DNA from: an uncultured Roseibium sp.
Lineage (GTDB): Bacteria > Pseudomonadota > Alphaproteobacteria > Rhizobiales > Stappiaceae
Length of the DNA stretch: 64,000 bases
Direction of reading: 5' to 3'
Assembly (NCBI RefSeq): GCF_963669205.1
Contig: NZ_OY769915.1
Location: 6,289,716 to 6,353,715, forward strand
Position numbers and translations under genes: made by a program. The notes under the pieces were generated by a model. It did no database searches. It had not been told where the DNA came from and saw nothing but the letters and a program-made list of their open reading frames with translations. This document shows, piece after piece, positions 32,616 to 40,567 of this stretch (position 1 is its first letter; each line of letters starts with the position of its first letter).

Positions 32616-34226
32616 TTGCCGTTTTATCATCTTTATGAGCTGAATCACGCTGCAATGGCACCGTACCGGGCGGTTGCCGACATGATGCGGCTTTATTTTC
32701 AAAATCCTTTGAATCCCTGGACCCACACGAGTTTTGGCCGCCAGATCGCTGCCGGCTGCGAAGTTCTGGAGCGCACGACGCGCAGGTACGGCAAGCCGGA
32801 ATTCGGTCTGAAGGAAACCACTGTCGGCGGCGTTCGCGTTCCGGTGCGCGAGAGCGTTGTCTGGAGCCGGCCTTTTTGCGACCTGATCCGTTTCGAACGC
32901 GGTGTCACGTCGCACCGCAACGATCCGAAAATCCTGATCGTTGCGCCGATGTCCGGGCACTATGCGACCCTGTTGCGCGGCACGGTCGACGCGCTGATGC
33001 CGAACGCCGACGTTTACATCACCGACTGGATCGATGCGCGCATGGTGCCGATCCAGGAGGGCAAGTTCGACCTGGACGACTACATCGACTACATCATTTC
33101 CATGCTGCATTTCCTGGGTCCGGACGCGCATGTGCTCGGTGTCTGCCAGCCATCCGTTCCGGTGCTGGCGGCCGTCGCCGTCATGGAAGATCGTGAAGAT
33201 CCCTACGTTCCGTCCACGATGACGCTGATGGGCGGACCCATCGACACCCGCGTCGAGCCGACCGCCGTGAACGATCTTGCGGTCTCCAAGGGCATTGACT
33301 GGTTCAAGAACAACGTCGTCATGAAGGTTCCGTTCCCGCATCCCGGTTTCATGCGCGATGTCTATCCGGGCTTTCTCCAGCTGTCCGGGTTCATGAGCAT
33401 GAACCTTGACCGTCACATGACGGCGCACCGTGAGTTTTTCCAGCATCTGGTTGAAGGCGACGGTGACAATGCGGAAAAACACCGCGAATTCTACGACGAA
33501 TATCTCGCGGTCATGGATCTGACCGCCGAGTTCTATCTCCAGACGGTTGAAACGGTCTTCATCAAGCATTCCCTGCCTGAGGGAACGATGGAACACAACG
33601 GCCGGATGGTTGACTGCACCAAGATCAGGCGGACTGCGCTGCTGACCGTCGAAGGCGAAAAGGACGACATTACCGGCCGGGGACAGACACGCGCCGCGCA
33701 CGACCTTTGTACAAGCCTGCCGGACGACATGAAAGCGCATTACGAGCAGCCGAATGTCGGACATTACGGTGTCTTCAACGGGTCGCGCTGGCGGTCTGAA
33801 ATCGCGCCGCGCGTGATGGATTTTATCCGTTCGAACCGTGCCGGGATGCCGAAGAAGCCAGCGGTCAAAGCGCCGGAAAAGGCCAGGGCCCCGGTCAAGG
33901 CAACAGCAGCGCCCAAAGCACCGGCGCAGGCAAAGGCCAAAAACACCGCCAAACCCAAGGCAAAAAAGGCCTCCGCACCCCGGCCGCTCGAGGATATCCT
34001 GCTCGCGAAACCCGATGGGGCGGCGGACAATCTCAAGGAAATCAGCGGCGTCGGGCCGAAGCTCGAATCGACGCTTAACGAAGCCGGCATCTTTCATTTC
34101 TGGCAGATCGCCGGGCTGACCGCGGAGCAGATCGAAGCGCTGGACGGCAAGCTCGATTTCCGGGGCAGGATCGAGCGTGACAAGTGGATCGAGCAGGCCC
34201 GAAAGTTCTCCGAAAGGGTCAGCTGA
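32616..34226 (+). CDS. phaZ: Intracellular polyhydroxyalkanoate depolymerase with C-terminal helix-hairpin-helix domain
   Basis: The N-terminal 410 residues match intracellular PHB depolymerases: the FYHLYELNHAAMAP start, the lipase-like box LGVCQPSVP with a cysteine nucleophile (Cys177), an aspartate in EGEKDDITG (350-351) and His383 in NVGHYGVF. It then carries a Lys/Ala/Pro-rich linker of about 50 residues (411-458), and a tail from about 472 to 530 with LKEISGVGPKLESTLNEAGI and FRGRIERDKWIEQA, a helix-hairpin-helix domain of the type seen in NADH dehydrogenase and ribosomal protein fusions. TTG 32616 (GGAG eight bases upstream) gives the family N-terminus; ATG 32556 would add 20 residues. 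The length is 536 residues. Confidence 0.88.
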   Translation: MPFYHLYELNHAAMAPYRAVADMMRLYFQNPLNPWTHTSFGRQIAAGCEVLERTTRRYGKPEFGLKETTVGGVRVPVRESVVWSRPFCDLIRFERGVTSHRNDPKILIVAPMSGHYATLLRGTVDALMPNADVYITDWIDARMVPIQEGKFDLDDYIDYIISMLHFLGPDAHVLGVCQPSVPVLAAVAVMEDREDPYVPSTMTLMGGPIDTRVEPTAVNDLAVSKGIDWFKNNVVMKVPFPHPGFMRDVYPGFLQLSGFMSMNLDRHMTAHREFFQHLVEGDGDNAEKHREFYDEYLAVMDLTAEFYLQTVETVFIKHSLPEGTMEHNGRMVDCTKIRRTALLTVEGEKDDITGRGQTRAAHDLCTSLPDDMKAHYEQPNVGHYGVFNGSRWRSEIAPRVMDFIRSNRAGMPKKPAVKAPEKARAPVKATAAPKAPAQAKAKNTAKPKAKKASAPRPLEDILLAKPDGAADNLKEISGVGPKLESTLNEAGIFHFWQIAGLTAEQIEALDGKLDFRGRIERDKWIEQARKFSERVS

Positions 34227-34234
34227 GCGGACAG

Positions 34235-34264
34235 GAAAAGGGCGCCCTCGCGGCGCCTTTTTTT
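34235..34264 (+). terminator. Rho-independent terminator after phaZ
   Basis: A ggcgcc/ggcgcc stem (34241-34246, 34252-34257), extended by A-T pairs, is followed by ttttttt. Confidence 0.8.
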
Positions 34265-34492
34265 GATGTGAGCGGGGAAGAGACGCCCGTTGCACCAGAA
34301 AATCTCGGGCTTTGGGAACGGCGCTTGAGCTCACTATATCGATCGTAATAATCCATATGAAAAACAGAGACTTGGCGGCATTGTGCGCGCGGATCCCGGT
34401 TTTGTTTCGAGATCGATTCTTTTTGTGACGATCGTCACAAATCCTTGAAGCGGGCCTCCACAATGCCCACCTGAAGTGCGTGGATGTCTTAA

Positions 34493-34933
34493 ATGGATAG
34501 GATGATGACGACGACCAAGAGTTGCATGATTAAACCTGCCTGGACGCCTGTGACCATCGGCCTGATGGTGCTTGGGTTCGTGGCGTTCTGGCCGCTCGGC
34601 CTCGCCATGCTGGCCTATATTCTGTGGGGCGACCGTTTCGAGGGCATGGCACGCGATGCCAGGGATCAATGGCGCGGAAGCCAGCTGAAGGGAGCATTCG
34701 ATCAGATGTCAAACACCACTGCCTATGCCCGGACCGGCAATGTCGCGTTTGATGACTACCGCGAGCGTGAACTGAAACGCCTCGAGGAAGAGCGCGCGAA
34801 GCTGGATACGATGCGGGCCGATTTCGACGATTTCCTGCGTGAGTTGCGCCGGGCGCGCGACCAGGAAGAATTCGATCGTTTCATGGCCAACCGTGGCCGG
34901 TCGAGTGGCGGAAGCGAAGCAGCGCCTTCCTGA
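34493..34933 (+). CDS. DUF2852 membrane protein
   Basis: This 146-residue protein has a hydrophobic region (about 13-43) with the conserved-looking KPAWTPVTIGLMVLGFVAFWPLGLAMLAYI, typical of DUF2852, followed by a long charged coiled-coil-like region (about 88-130: YRERELKRLEEERAKLD onwards). The function of the family is unknown; it is common in Rhizobiales. The start is uncertain: ATG 34493 is used, but the ATG at 34526 (just before KPAWTP) also has an upstream AAGAG. It is a single gene with its own terminator. Confidence 0.85.
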   Translation: MDRMMTTTKSCMIKPAWTPVTIGLMVLGFVAFWPLGLAMLAYILWGDRFEGMARDARDQWRGSQLKGAFDQMSNTTAYARTGNVAFDDYRERELKRLEEERAKLDTMRADFDDFLRELRRARDQEEFDRFMANRGRSSGGSEAAPS

Positions 34934-34975
34934 ACCACTCCTCCTCCCAGATCCGTCACGGGACGGCCTGACCGG

Positions 34976-35012
34976 AAGCGGCGCTTGAAAAGCGCCGCTT
35001 TCGTCATTTTTC
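34976..35012 (+). terminator. Rho-independent terminator after the DUF2852 gene
   Basis: The perfect 11-bp stem aagcggcgctt/aagcgccgctt (34976-34986, 34990-35000) with a 3-nt loop is followed by tcgtcattttt. Confidence 0.75.
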
Positions 35013-35067
35013 AGCAAGCCAAAAAGCTCTAGACTCGTCGACAAGTGATTCGACCGGACTGCGCGAC

Positions 35068-35805
35068 ATGCTCCTGCGACGCGGCAAAAAAGACTTGCCG
35101 GACCACATAGACATCGAAACGGACACGAAAGCGGTCCGCATCCGCCTGCGTGCGAACCCCCGCGCGCAGCGGTATCTGCTTCGTCTTCCGGCGGACAGTT
35201 CCGGTCCCGTCCTGACGGTGCCCAAGGGCGGTGATCTGAGGCGCGCTGAGCATTTTGCCCGTCAGCACATCGGCTGGCTTGTCGAGCGGCTGCAGGACCG
35301 CCCGCAGCATGTCAGCCTCGCACCGGGCGACGTCTTTCCCCTCCGCGGTGTCGACCATCGCATCCTGCGGACCGGAACCTTGCGCGGTCTCGTGTCGGCG
35401 GGTGTCGACGAGGACGGTGAACCGGCCCTGTTCGTTCCCGGCGCGGATGATCATGTTCCGCGCAAGGCAACGAACTGGCTCAAGTCCGAAGCCCGGAAGG
35501 ATCTGGTTGTTCGGGCGCAGTTTCACGCCGCCAGGATCGGCAGGAAGATCGCCGCAATCAGTGTTCGCGATACCAGGAGCCGTTGGGGCTCGTGTGCGTC
35601 CAACGGCAAGCTTTCATTCTCCTGGCGCCTCATCCTGGCACCGCCCGAAATCCTGGACTATGTGGCCGCGCACGAAGTTGCGCATCTGAAGGAAATGAAT
35701 CACTCGGCCCGGTTCTGGCGCCTTTGTGAAGAGCTTGCCCCCCAAACACCGACGGCGCGCGTCTGGCTCAAGGAAAACGGCACCTGCCTGCATGGCTTCG
35801 GTTGA
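35068..35805 (+). CDS. M48-like (YgjP/WLM) zinc metallopeptidase
   Basis: This 245-residue protein has the zinc motif AAHEVAHLKEMNHSARFW (HExxH at 202-206, third ligand probably His212), with the preceding SRWGSC motif (171-176) typical of the YgjP/DUF45 family. The N-terminal part holds a beta-rich region (about 15-125). There is no signal peptide, so it acts in the cytosol. The substrate is not known; related bacterial enzymes are linked to DNA-protein crosslink repair or peptide turnover. It stands alone behind the DUF2852 gene. Confidence 0.88.
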   Translation: MLLRRGKKDLPDHIDIETDTKAVRIRLRANPRAQRYLLRLPADSSGPVLTVPKGGDLRRAEHFARQHIGWLVERLQDRPQHVSLAPGDVFPLRGVDHRILRTGTLRGLVSAGVDEDGEPALFVPGADDHVPRKATNWLKSEARKDLVVRAQFHAARIGRKIAAISVRDTRSRWGSCASNGKLSFSWRLILAPPEILDYVAAHEVAHLKEMNHSARFWRLCEELAPQTPTARVWLKENGTCLHGFG

Positions 35806-35889
35806 CGCCGGCGAAGCGGAGCTGTTCGAAAGGCTGTGCATCAACGCAAAGTTATGCTTCCTTTGCGTCATGATGTTCAGGAGCCTGTC

Positions 35890-36324
35890 ATGCAATTTTT
35901 CTCAAGAGCGATGAAAACCGTCTTCGGCGCAGCCTTGCTGTCGGCTTTCCTGTTTCCGATGAGCGTTCCGGCACTGGCGGACAGCTGCTGGAACCACAAT
36001 GGGTCCATCATGAGGCTTCAGGCGCAGGGAAACCAGCGCTGGCTTTCTTATGAAATTCCGCGCGATGTACTGAGCGCCGCCGGGGTTCAGCGCGGCACGC
36101 TGCTGTTCAACGGTGTCAAGAACGGCAACTGGTATTCGGGAACCGCGCGCGTCTTTTCAAAATACTGCCCCGGCTCACCGCTGGAATACTATGTCGAGGG
36201 ACCGGTCAGGGGCGATCAGCTGCAGGTGACCGTGACCGGAACGCGCGAAGTCTACAACCAGTGCCGCCCGACCGGCCGGGTCAAGACGGACACGCTCGTT
36301 TTCACCTTCAGCCACGACTGCTGA
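35890..36324 (+). CDS. Small secreted hypothetical protein
   Basis: The ATG at 35890 has CAGGAG six bases upstream and begins a Sec signal peptide (MQFFSRAMKTVFGAALLSAFLFPMSVPALA). The mature part of about 115 residues has four cysteines (in DSCWNHNG, SKYCPG, YNQCRP and SHDC), likely two disulfides, and is beta-rich. The family is not recognised. It is followed by a P-loop gene with 23 bases between, which may be co-transcribed. Confidence 0.8.
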   Translation: MQFFSRAMKTVFGAALLSAFLFPMSVPALADSCWNHNGSIMRLQAQGNQRWLSYEIPRDVLSAAGVQRGTLLFNGVKNGNWYSGTARVFSKYCPGSPLEYYVEGPVRGDQLQVTVTGTREVYNQCRPTGRVKTDTLVFTFSHDC

Positions 36325-36347
36325 TCCGCTGCCGTTTCGATAGTCCC

Positions 36348-36905
36348 ATGATCATTGTCTTGAACGGATATCCGGGCGTCGGCAAACTGACGATCGGCCG
36401 CGCGCTTGCTGACAGCCTTGGCGGCAAACTTCTTGATATTCACACGGTTTACAACATCGCTTTTGCTTTGACGGAGTTCAAAACGCCCGAGTTTCGCGAA
36501 GCTGTTGGACGCGTGGAAGAAATCGCGCACGAGCTGGTGCTGAAACTTCCCCTGGAAACCCCGGTCGTGTTCACCACGGTGATCGCAGGCGACAGCGACT
36601 GGGGAGAGGCCGAGTGGCGTAAACTGCAGCAACTCGGGAAGGCGCGCCCACCGTTCTGCGTCGTGCACCTTTCCTGCGATCTGGAAGAGAACATACGCCG
36701 TATCGGTGATCCGGGCCGTGACGGGATGCGCAAACCGCGCGATCCGGACATGGCCCGTCGAAACCAGGCGCAGGCAAAACCGTTGGCCGGACTTGATGCC
36801 CGGTATCTGTTGAAGCTGGAAACGACCGGGATGTCTGCGCAAGAGTCCGCGCAGCGCATTTCTGACTGGACCGCGCGCATCGAACCGGATCCGGAGGCCG
36901 CGTAA
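36348..36905 (+). CDS. P-loop kinase-like protein
   Basis: The 185-residue protein starts with a Walker A motif (NGYPGVGKLTIG, about 6-17) typical of small nucleoside or sugar kinases and chloramphenicol phosphotransferase-like proteins. A second conserved stretch VVHLSCDLEENIRRI follows, and RDGMRKPRDPDM may form the lid. The substrate is unknown. The ATG at 36348 is chosen because conserved sequence begins there, although its ribosome site is weak. Its stop lies four bases from the end of the convergent penicillin-binding protein gene. Confidence 0.82.
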   Translation: MIIVLNGYPGVGKLTIGRALADSLGGKLLDIHTVYNIAFALTEFKTPEFREAVGRVEEIAHELVLKLPLETPVVFTTVIAGDSDWGEAEWRKLQQLGKARPPFCVVHLSCDLEENIRRIGDPGRDGMRKPRDPDMARRNQAQAKPLAGLDARYLLKLETTGMSAQESAQRISDWTARIEPDPEAA

Positions 36906-36909
36906 CCCC

Positions 36910-39189
36910 CTAACCGCCACCGAAGATGTTGCGCAGGAGACCGAGCGGCCCGCGCCGTTCGCCGTTGCCGCCGCCTGCCCCGCCATCCCCGCCGCCGATG
37001 AAACCGGGAGGAACCGGATGCCGCCCGGAGCTGACCGCGTTTTGCGGCTGGCCCTGTTCCTGCGGCTTGCGCGGTGCGGCCACGCTGACGGGAAGATTTG
37101 GCACGCCCGGAAGATCGGCGACGGGCAGGCCCTGATGGGCCACATCCATTACCGCTTTCCAGGTTGCTGCGGGCAGGCTGCCCCCGGTCGCTTTCTTCGT
37201 GGGCGAATTGTCGTCGTTTCCGAACCAGACGGCAGTGGTCAGGTTGCCGGTATAGCCGATGAACCAGGCGTCGCGGAAATCCTGGCTCGTACCAGTCTTG
37301 CCGCCGGCCGGGCGTCCGCTGTCGAGCCGCGCCTTGCGGCCGGTTCCCGTCAGCAGCGTTTCGGACATCATCAGGTTCATGTTGCCGACATCGCGCCGCT
37401 GAACCACGCGTCCGCGTCCGTCGCCGGATCTGGAGTAGAGCGTTTTTCCGTCGACGGTCTTGATCCGACGGATGATGTGCGGAAGGACGCCGTAGCCGCC
37501 GTTGGAAAACGGCACATAGGCGGACGCGATCTCGAGTGGCGTGACCTCGGATGTCCCGAGCGCGAGCGACAGGTTCTTGTTGAGTTCGGACGTGACGCCC
37601 ATGCGCTTCGCCGTGCTCGCGACCGTGCCCGCGCCGACTTCATGTGCCAGTCGCGCCGCAATGGTGTTGATCGACAGGCTCAGCGATCTCGTCAGCGTGA
37701 CTGGGCCATAATGTTCCTTGGTATAGTTCTTGGGTGACCAGCCGCCGATGGTGATCGGCTGATCCTGCCGCACGGTTTGCGGAGTCATGCCGTTTTCAAG
37801 CGCCGCGAGATAGACGAAGGGCTTGAACGCCGATCCGGGCTGGCGCTTCGCATAGGCTGCCCGGTTGAACTGGCTCTTTGCATAATCCGCTCCGCCGACC
37901 ATCGCCTTGATCGCACCCGCCGTGTCGAGGGTCACGATCGCGCCCTGGGTGACGCCGAGCTTCTGACGGTTCTCGGCAAGCGCGGACCGCAGCGCGCGTT
38001 CGGCGGCCTGCTGCATGGATGCATCGATCGTCGTGTCGACAATGATATCGCCTTCGATCGAGCCGACGAAATGCGGCAGAACATCCATGACATAGTCGGC
38101 GACGTAGTTTTCGCTCGCGGTGGTGTGCCGCCGGATCGCCTTGGCGGGCGCGGCGATGGCCGTTTTGGCTTCGTTCGAGCTGATAAAGCCTTCCTCGTGC
38201 ATCGCCGCCAGCACCAGCTGCGCGCGGTCCTCGGCGAGATCCGGATTGCGGGCAGGCGAGTACCGCGACGGGGCTTTGAGCAAGCCGGCGATGGTTGCCG
38301 ACTCGGCAACCGTCATCAGCCTTGCGGATTTGCCGAAATAGCGGCGCGCCGCCGCATCGACGCCATAGGCACCCGAGCCGAGATAGACCCGGTTCAGATA
38401 CATCTCCAGGATTTCGTCTTTCGAATATTCCGCTTCCAGCCAGAACGCGAGCACCAGCTCCTGGATCTTCCGCTTTATCGTCCGGTCAGGTTCGAGAAAC
38501 AGGTTTTTCGCGAGCTGCTGTGTCAGCGTCGATCCGCCCTGGGAAACGCGGCCCGACGTGAGGTTGGTATAGGCCGCGCGCGCGAGACCGATCGGATCTA
38601 TCCCGAAATGCGAGCGGAACCGCCGGTCTTCGATGGCAATGACGGCATTGGGGAGATAGGGCGGCAGTTGTTCAAGGCGCACGGCCTCACCGCCCGTATC
38701 GCCGCGATTGGCCAGAAGGTCGCCGTTGAGCGCAACGATCTTGACGTTGGGCGGCCGCGCCGGCACTTGCCATTCCGAGGTCGGTGGCAGATAGGCGGCG
38801 TAGTAGCCGATCACGCAGACCGCCGCGATGACGCACCAGATCCCGGCAACGGCGCTCCAGTAGACCCCCCGCTTGAAAATCCTGCCGACAAAAGCGGGGA
38901 TCCTGATCCCCGACTTGCGTTTCCGGCTGCGCCGCTTCGCGCCGGACCTGCCGCCGCGACGGTTGCCTGTGCTGCCACGTGACTTGCCGCTCTGCGACTT
39001 CGCGGACTTTTTGGGCCCGGTCTTCTTCCGGCTTGCGGAACCTGCCTTGCGGCCTTTCGATTTGGAGCCGGACTTCGACGAAGGCGCAGCGGCCCTGTCC
39101 TGCGGCCCGAGGCGCAGGTCGAGCAAGGTGCTGCTGTCTTCCCCGAATGTCGGTTCAATCCTTGGCTGGCGTTTCGCCCGCGATGCCAT
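36910..39189 (-). CDS. Class A penicillin-binding protein (PBP1-type)
   Basis: This 759-residue bifunctional enzyme polymerises and crosslinks peptidoglycan. It has an unusually long basic Lys/Arg/Ser-rich cytoplasmic start (about 1-95), one membrane helix (about 109-132), the GT51 glycosyltransferase domain with IEDRRFRSHFGID (catalytic Glu187) and GGSTLTQQLAKNLFL (218-232), and the transpeptidase with SxxK in PGSAFKPF (Ser453), SIN (506-508) and KTGT (631-634). A Gly/Pro-rich tail ends the protein. Size and motifs point to a PBP1a/PbpF-like enzyme. Confidence 0.95.
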   Translation of the reverse strand: MASRAKRQPRIEPTFGEDSSTLLDLRLGPQDRAAAPSSKSGSKSKGRKAGSASRKKTGPKKSAKSQSGKSRGSTGNRRGGRSGAKRRSRKRKSGIRIPAFVGRIFKRGVYWSAVAGIWCVIAAVCVIGYYAAYLPPTSEWQVPARPPNVKIVALNGDLLANRGDTGGEAVRLEQLPPYLPNAVIAIEDRRFRSHFGIDPIGLARAAYTNLTSGRVSQGGSTLTQQLAKNLFLEPDRTIKRKIQELVLAFWLEAEYSKDEILEMYLNRVYLGSGAYGVDAAARRYFGKSARLMTVAESATIAGLLKAPSRYSPARNPDLAEDRAQLVLAAMHEEGFISSNEAKTAIAAPAKAIRRHTTASENYVADYVMDVLPHFVGSIEGDIIVDTTIDASMQQAAERALRSALAENRQKLGVTQGAIVTLDTAGAIKAMVGGADYAKSQFNRAAYAKRQPGSAFKPFVYLAALENGMTPQTVRQDQPITIGGWSPKNYTKEHYGPVTLTRSLSLSINTIAARLAHEVGAGTVASTAKRMGVTSELNKNLSLALGTSEVTPLEIASAYVPFSNGGYGVLPHIIRRIKTVDGKTLYSRSGDGRGRVVQRRDVGNMNLMMSETLLTGTGRKARLDSGRPAGGKTGTSQDFRDAWFIGYTGNLTTAVWFGNDDNSPTKKATGGSLPAATWKAVMDVAHQGLPVADLPGVPNLPVSVAAPRKPQEQGQPQNAVSSGRHPVPPGFIGGGDGGAGGGNGERRGPLGLLRNIFGGG

Positions 39190-39242
39190 TGATCATCCGT
39201 CCCGTCGTCAATTCCGGCTTGTGCCGGGTTCCCCGGGATGAT

Positions 39243-39273
39243 CTTAAATTGCGGCAATTTAAGGGGGCGTTAA
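39243..39273. promoter_or_regulatory. Palindrome and candidate CtrA box upstream of the PBP gene
   Basis: cttaaattgc-g-gcaatttaag (39243-39263) is a perfect inverted repeat. It overlaps TTAA-N7-TTAAG (39259-39262, 39270-39273), one base from the CtrA consensus TTAA-N7-TTAAC. It lies 54-84 bases before the PBP start codon. Confidence 0.4.
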
Positions 39274-39334
39274 GGCTTGACGCCAACAGGCGGGCGCCAT
39301 GCCCAGCGAAAGACCGCTCTATTTGAACACGGGA

Positions 39335-40282
39335 TCAGGCGCCATACCGGCTGGCATCAGCGCCGTAGTAATTCACGTAACGCGTATTGAGATGCGTTAC
39401 GGGCACGATGATGAGCACGTCCGTGGTGCCGAACTGCTGATCGACCACCGCGCCATCGCCGATGAAGGCGCCAAGACGCAGATAACCCTTCACCAGCGGC
39501 GGAAGCGCGCGCAGCGCTGCCCGCGCATCGACGGCGTCGGCGGCCATGCGGTTCATTTCAACATAGCGGTCCGGCACGGCCCGAACACGCCATTCTTCCG
39601 GCGCGCGGGCATTGTGGTGCAGAAAGGAGAGCCGTTCGGCCAGCGCATCGGGATCGGTGCCAGCGATGGAGGCGCAGCCGAGCAGGACGTCGATCTTGTG
39701 GCGTAGGACATAGGACCATATTCCATGCCAGAGCAGTTCGACCGTCTTCTTGTTGCGATACGGTTTGAGCACGCAGGAGCGCCCCAGTTCCAGAAAGCGT
39801 TTGTCCGGATTGGCGTCGACAAGTTTCCGTATGTCGAACTCGCCCGCCGTGTAGAAGCCGCTGTGCTGATCCGCGACTTCCTGGCGCAGGAGGCGATAGG
39901 TTCCGACGATTTCCGGCTTCAGCCGGCCGAGCTTGTTGCGCTTCAGGGAGGCGTGGTCGACGACAAGCAGATGGTCGCAATAGGCATCGAAGGGGTCCGT
40001 ATCGCGGCGGGTTGCCAGCGTATGCGCGTCCGCGATTGCCGACATTTCCTCGTAGAACACGTCATAGCGCAGCCGTTGCGCCTTCCTGACTTCCTTGAAG
40101 TTCCGGGCCAGCCGGACTTCGAGCGATCCGATGCGCCCGAGCGTGTCTCCGGTTTTGAGGGGTGCCCGCTGCGGATGCGAAGGACGGGCGGCGCCCGCCG
40201 TCGGTGACCCGGTCCGAAATCCGGGCGTGAACCTGCGTACGAGCTTCCTCGGAGAAAACAGTCCCTGCCGCATCATCGACAT
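39335..40282 (-). CDS. OlsB-like L-ornithine N-alpha-acyltransferase (GNAT/hemolysin-like)
   Basis: OlsB transfers a 3-hydroxyacyl group to ornithine, the first step of ornithine lipid synthesis. The 315-residue protein matches the OlsB type of acyltransferases: RLRYDVFYEEM (about 70-80), CDHLLVVDH, VGTYRLLRQEVA, a central FLELGRSCVLKPYRN and YGADASRYG at the end. No membrane helix is seen. OlsA is not adjacent. The start at 40282 is the ATG following AAGAGG; the ATG five codons upstream is an alternative. Phosphate starvation often regulates this family, but no Pho box was sought here. Confidence 0.82.
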   Translation of the reverse strand: MSMMRQGLFSPRKLVRRFTPGFRTGSPTAGAARPSHPQRAPLKTGDTLGRIGSLEVRLARNFKEVRKAQRLRYDVFYEEMSAIADAHTLATRRDTDPFDAYCDHLLVVDHASLKRNKLGRLKPEIVGTYRLLRQEVADQHSGFYTAGEFDIRKLVDANPDKRFLELGRSCVLKPYRNKKTVELLWHGIWSYVLRHKIDVLLGCASIAGTDPDALAERLSFLHHNARAPEEWRVRAVPDRYVEMNRMAADAVDARAALRALPPLVKGYLRLGAFIGDGAVVDQQFGTTDVLIIVPVTHLNTRYVNYYGADASRYGA

Positions 40283-40567
40283 TCCACCCTCTTGCATTCC
40301 GTTCTGGCACTCTAACGAGAATTCACAGGTTAAGGCCTGTCTTTAATGTGTTGTTTTCTTCGCCGGAGTACAAACCCCGTCGCTGTTCAGCGCGCGTTGA
40401 CCGTGCCGTAGAACACATTATTCCGACAACCGCATGACACCCGGGTTTTTCCGGCAAACCTGCCGCATCCAGCTTAACTTAATCCGGGAATTTTGTGAAA
40501 TTTCCCGCGGGATGACGGCGAATCGGTCCAGGCCTCAACCGTTGTTCACCCGTTCCGGCTCATCCCG

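Noticed and set aside
32613..34463. Long minus-strand open frame opposite phaZ
   Set aside because: Shadow of phaZ; no ribosome site or domain.
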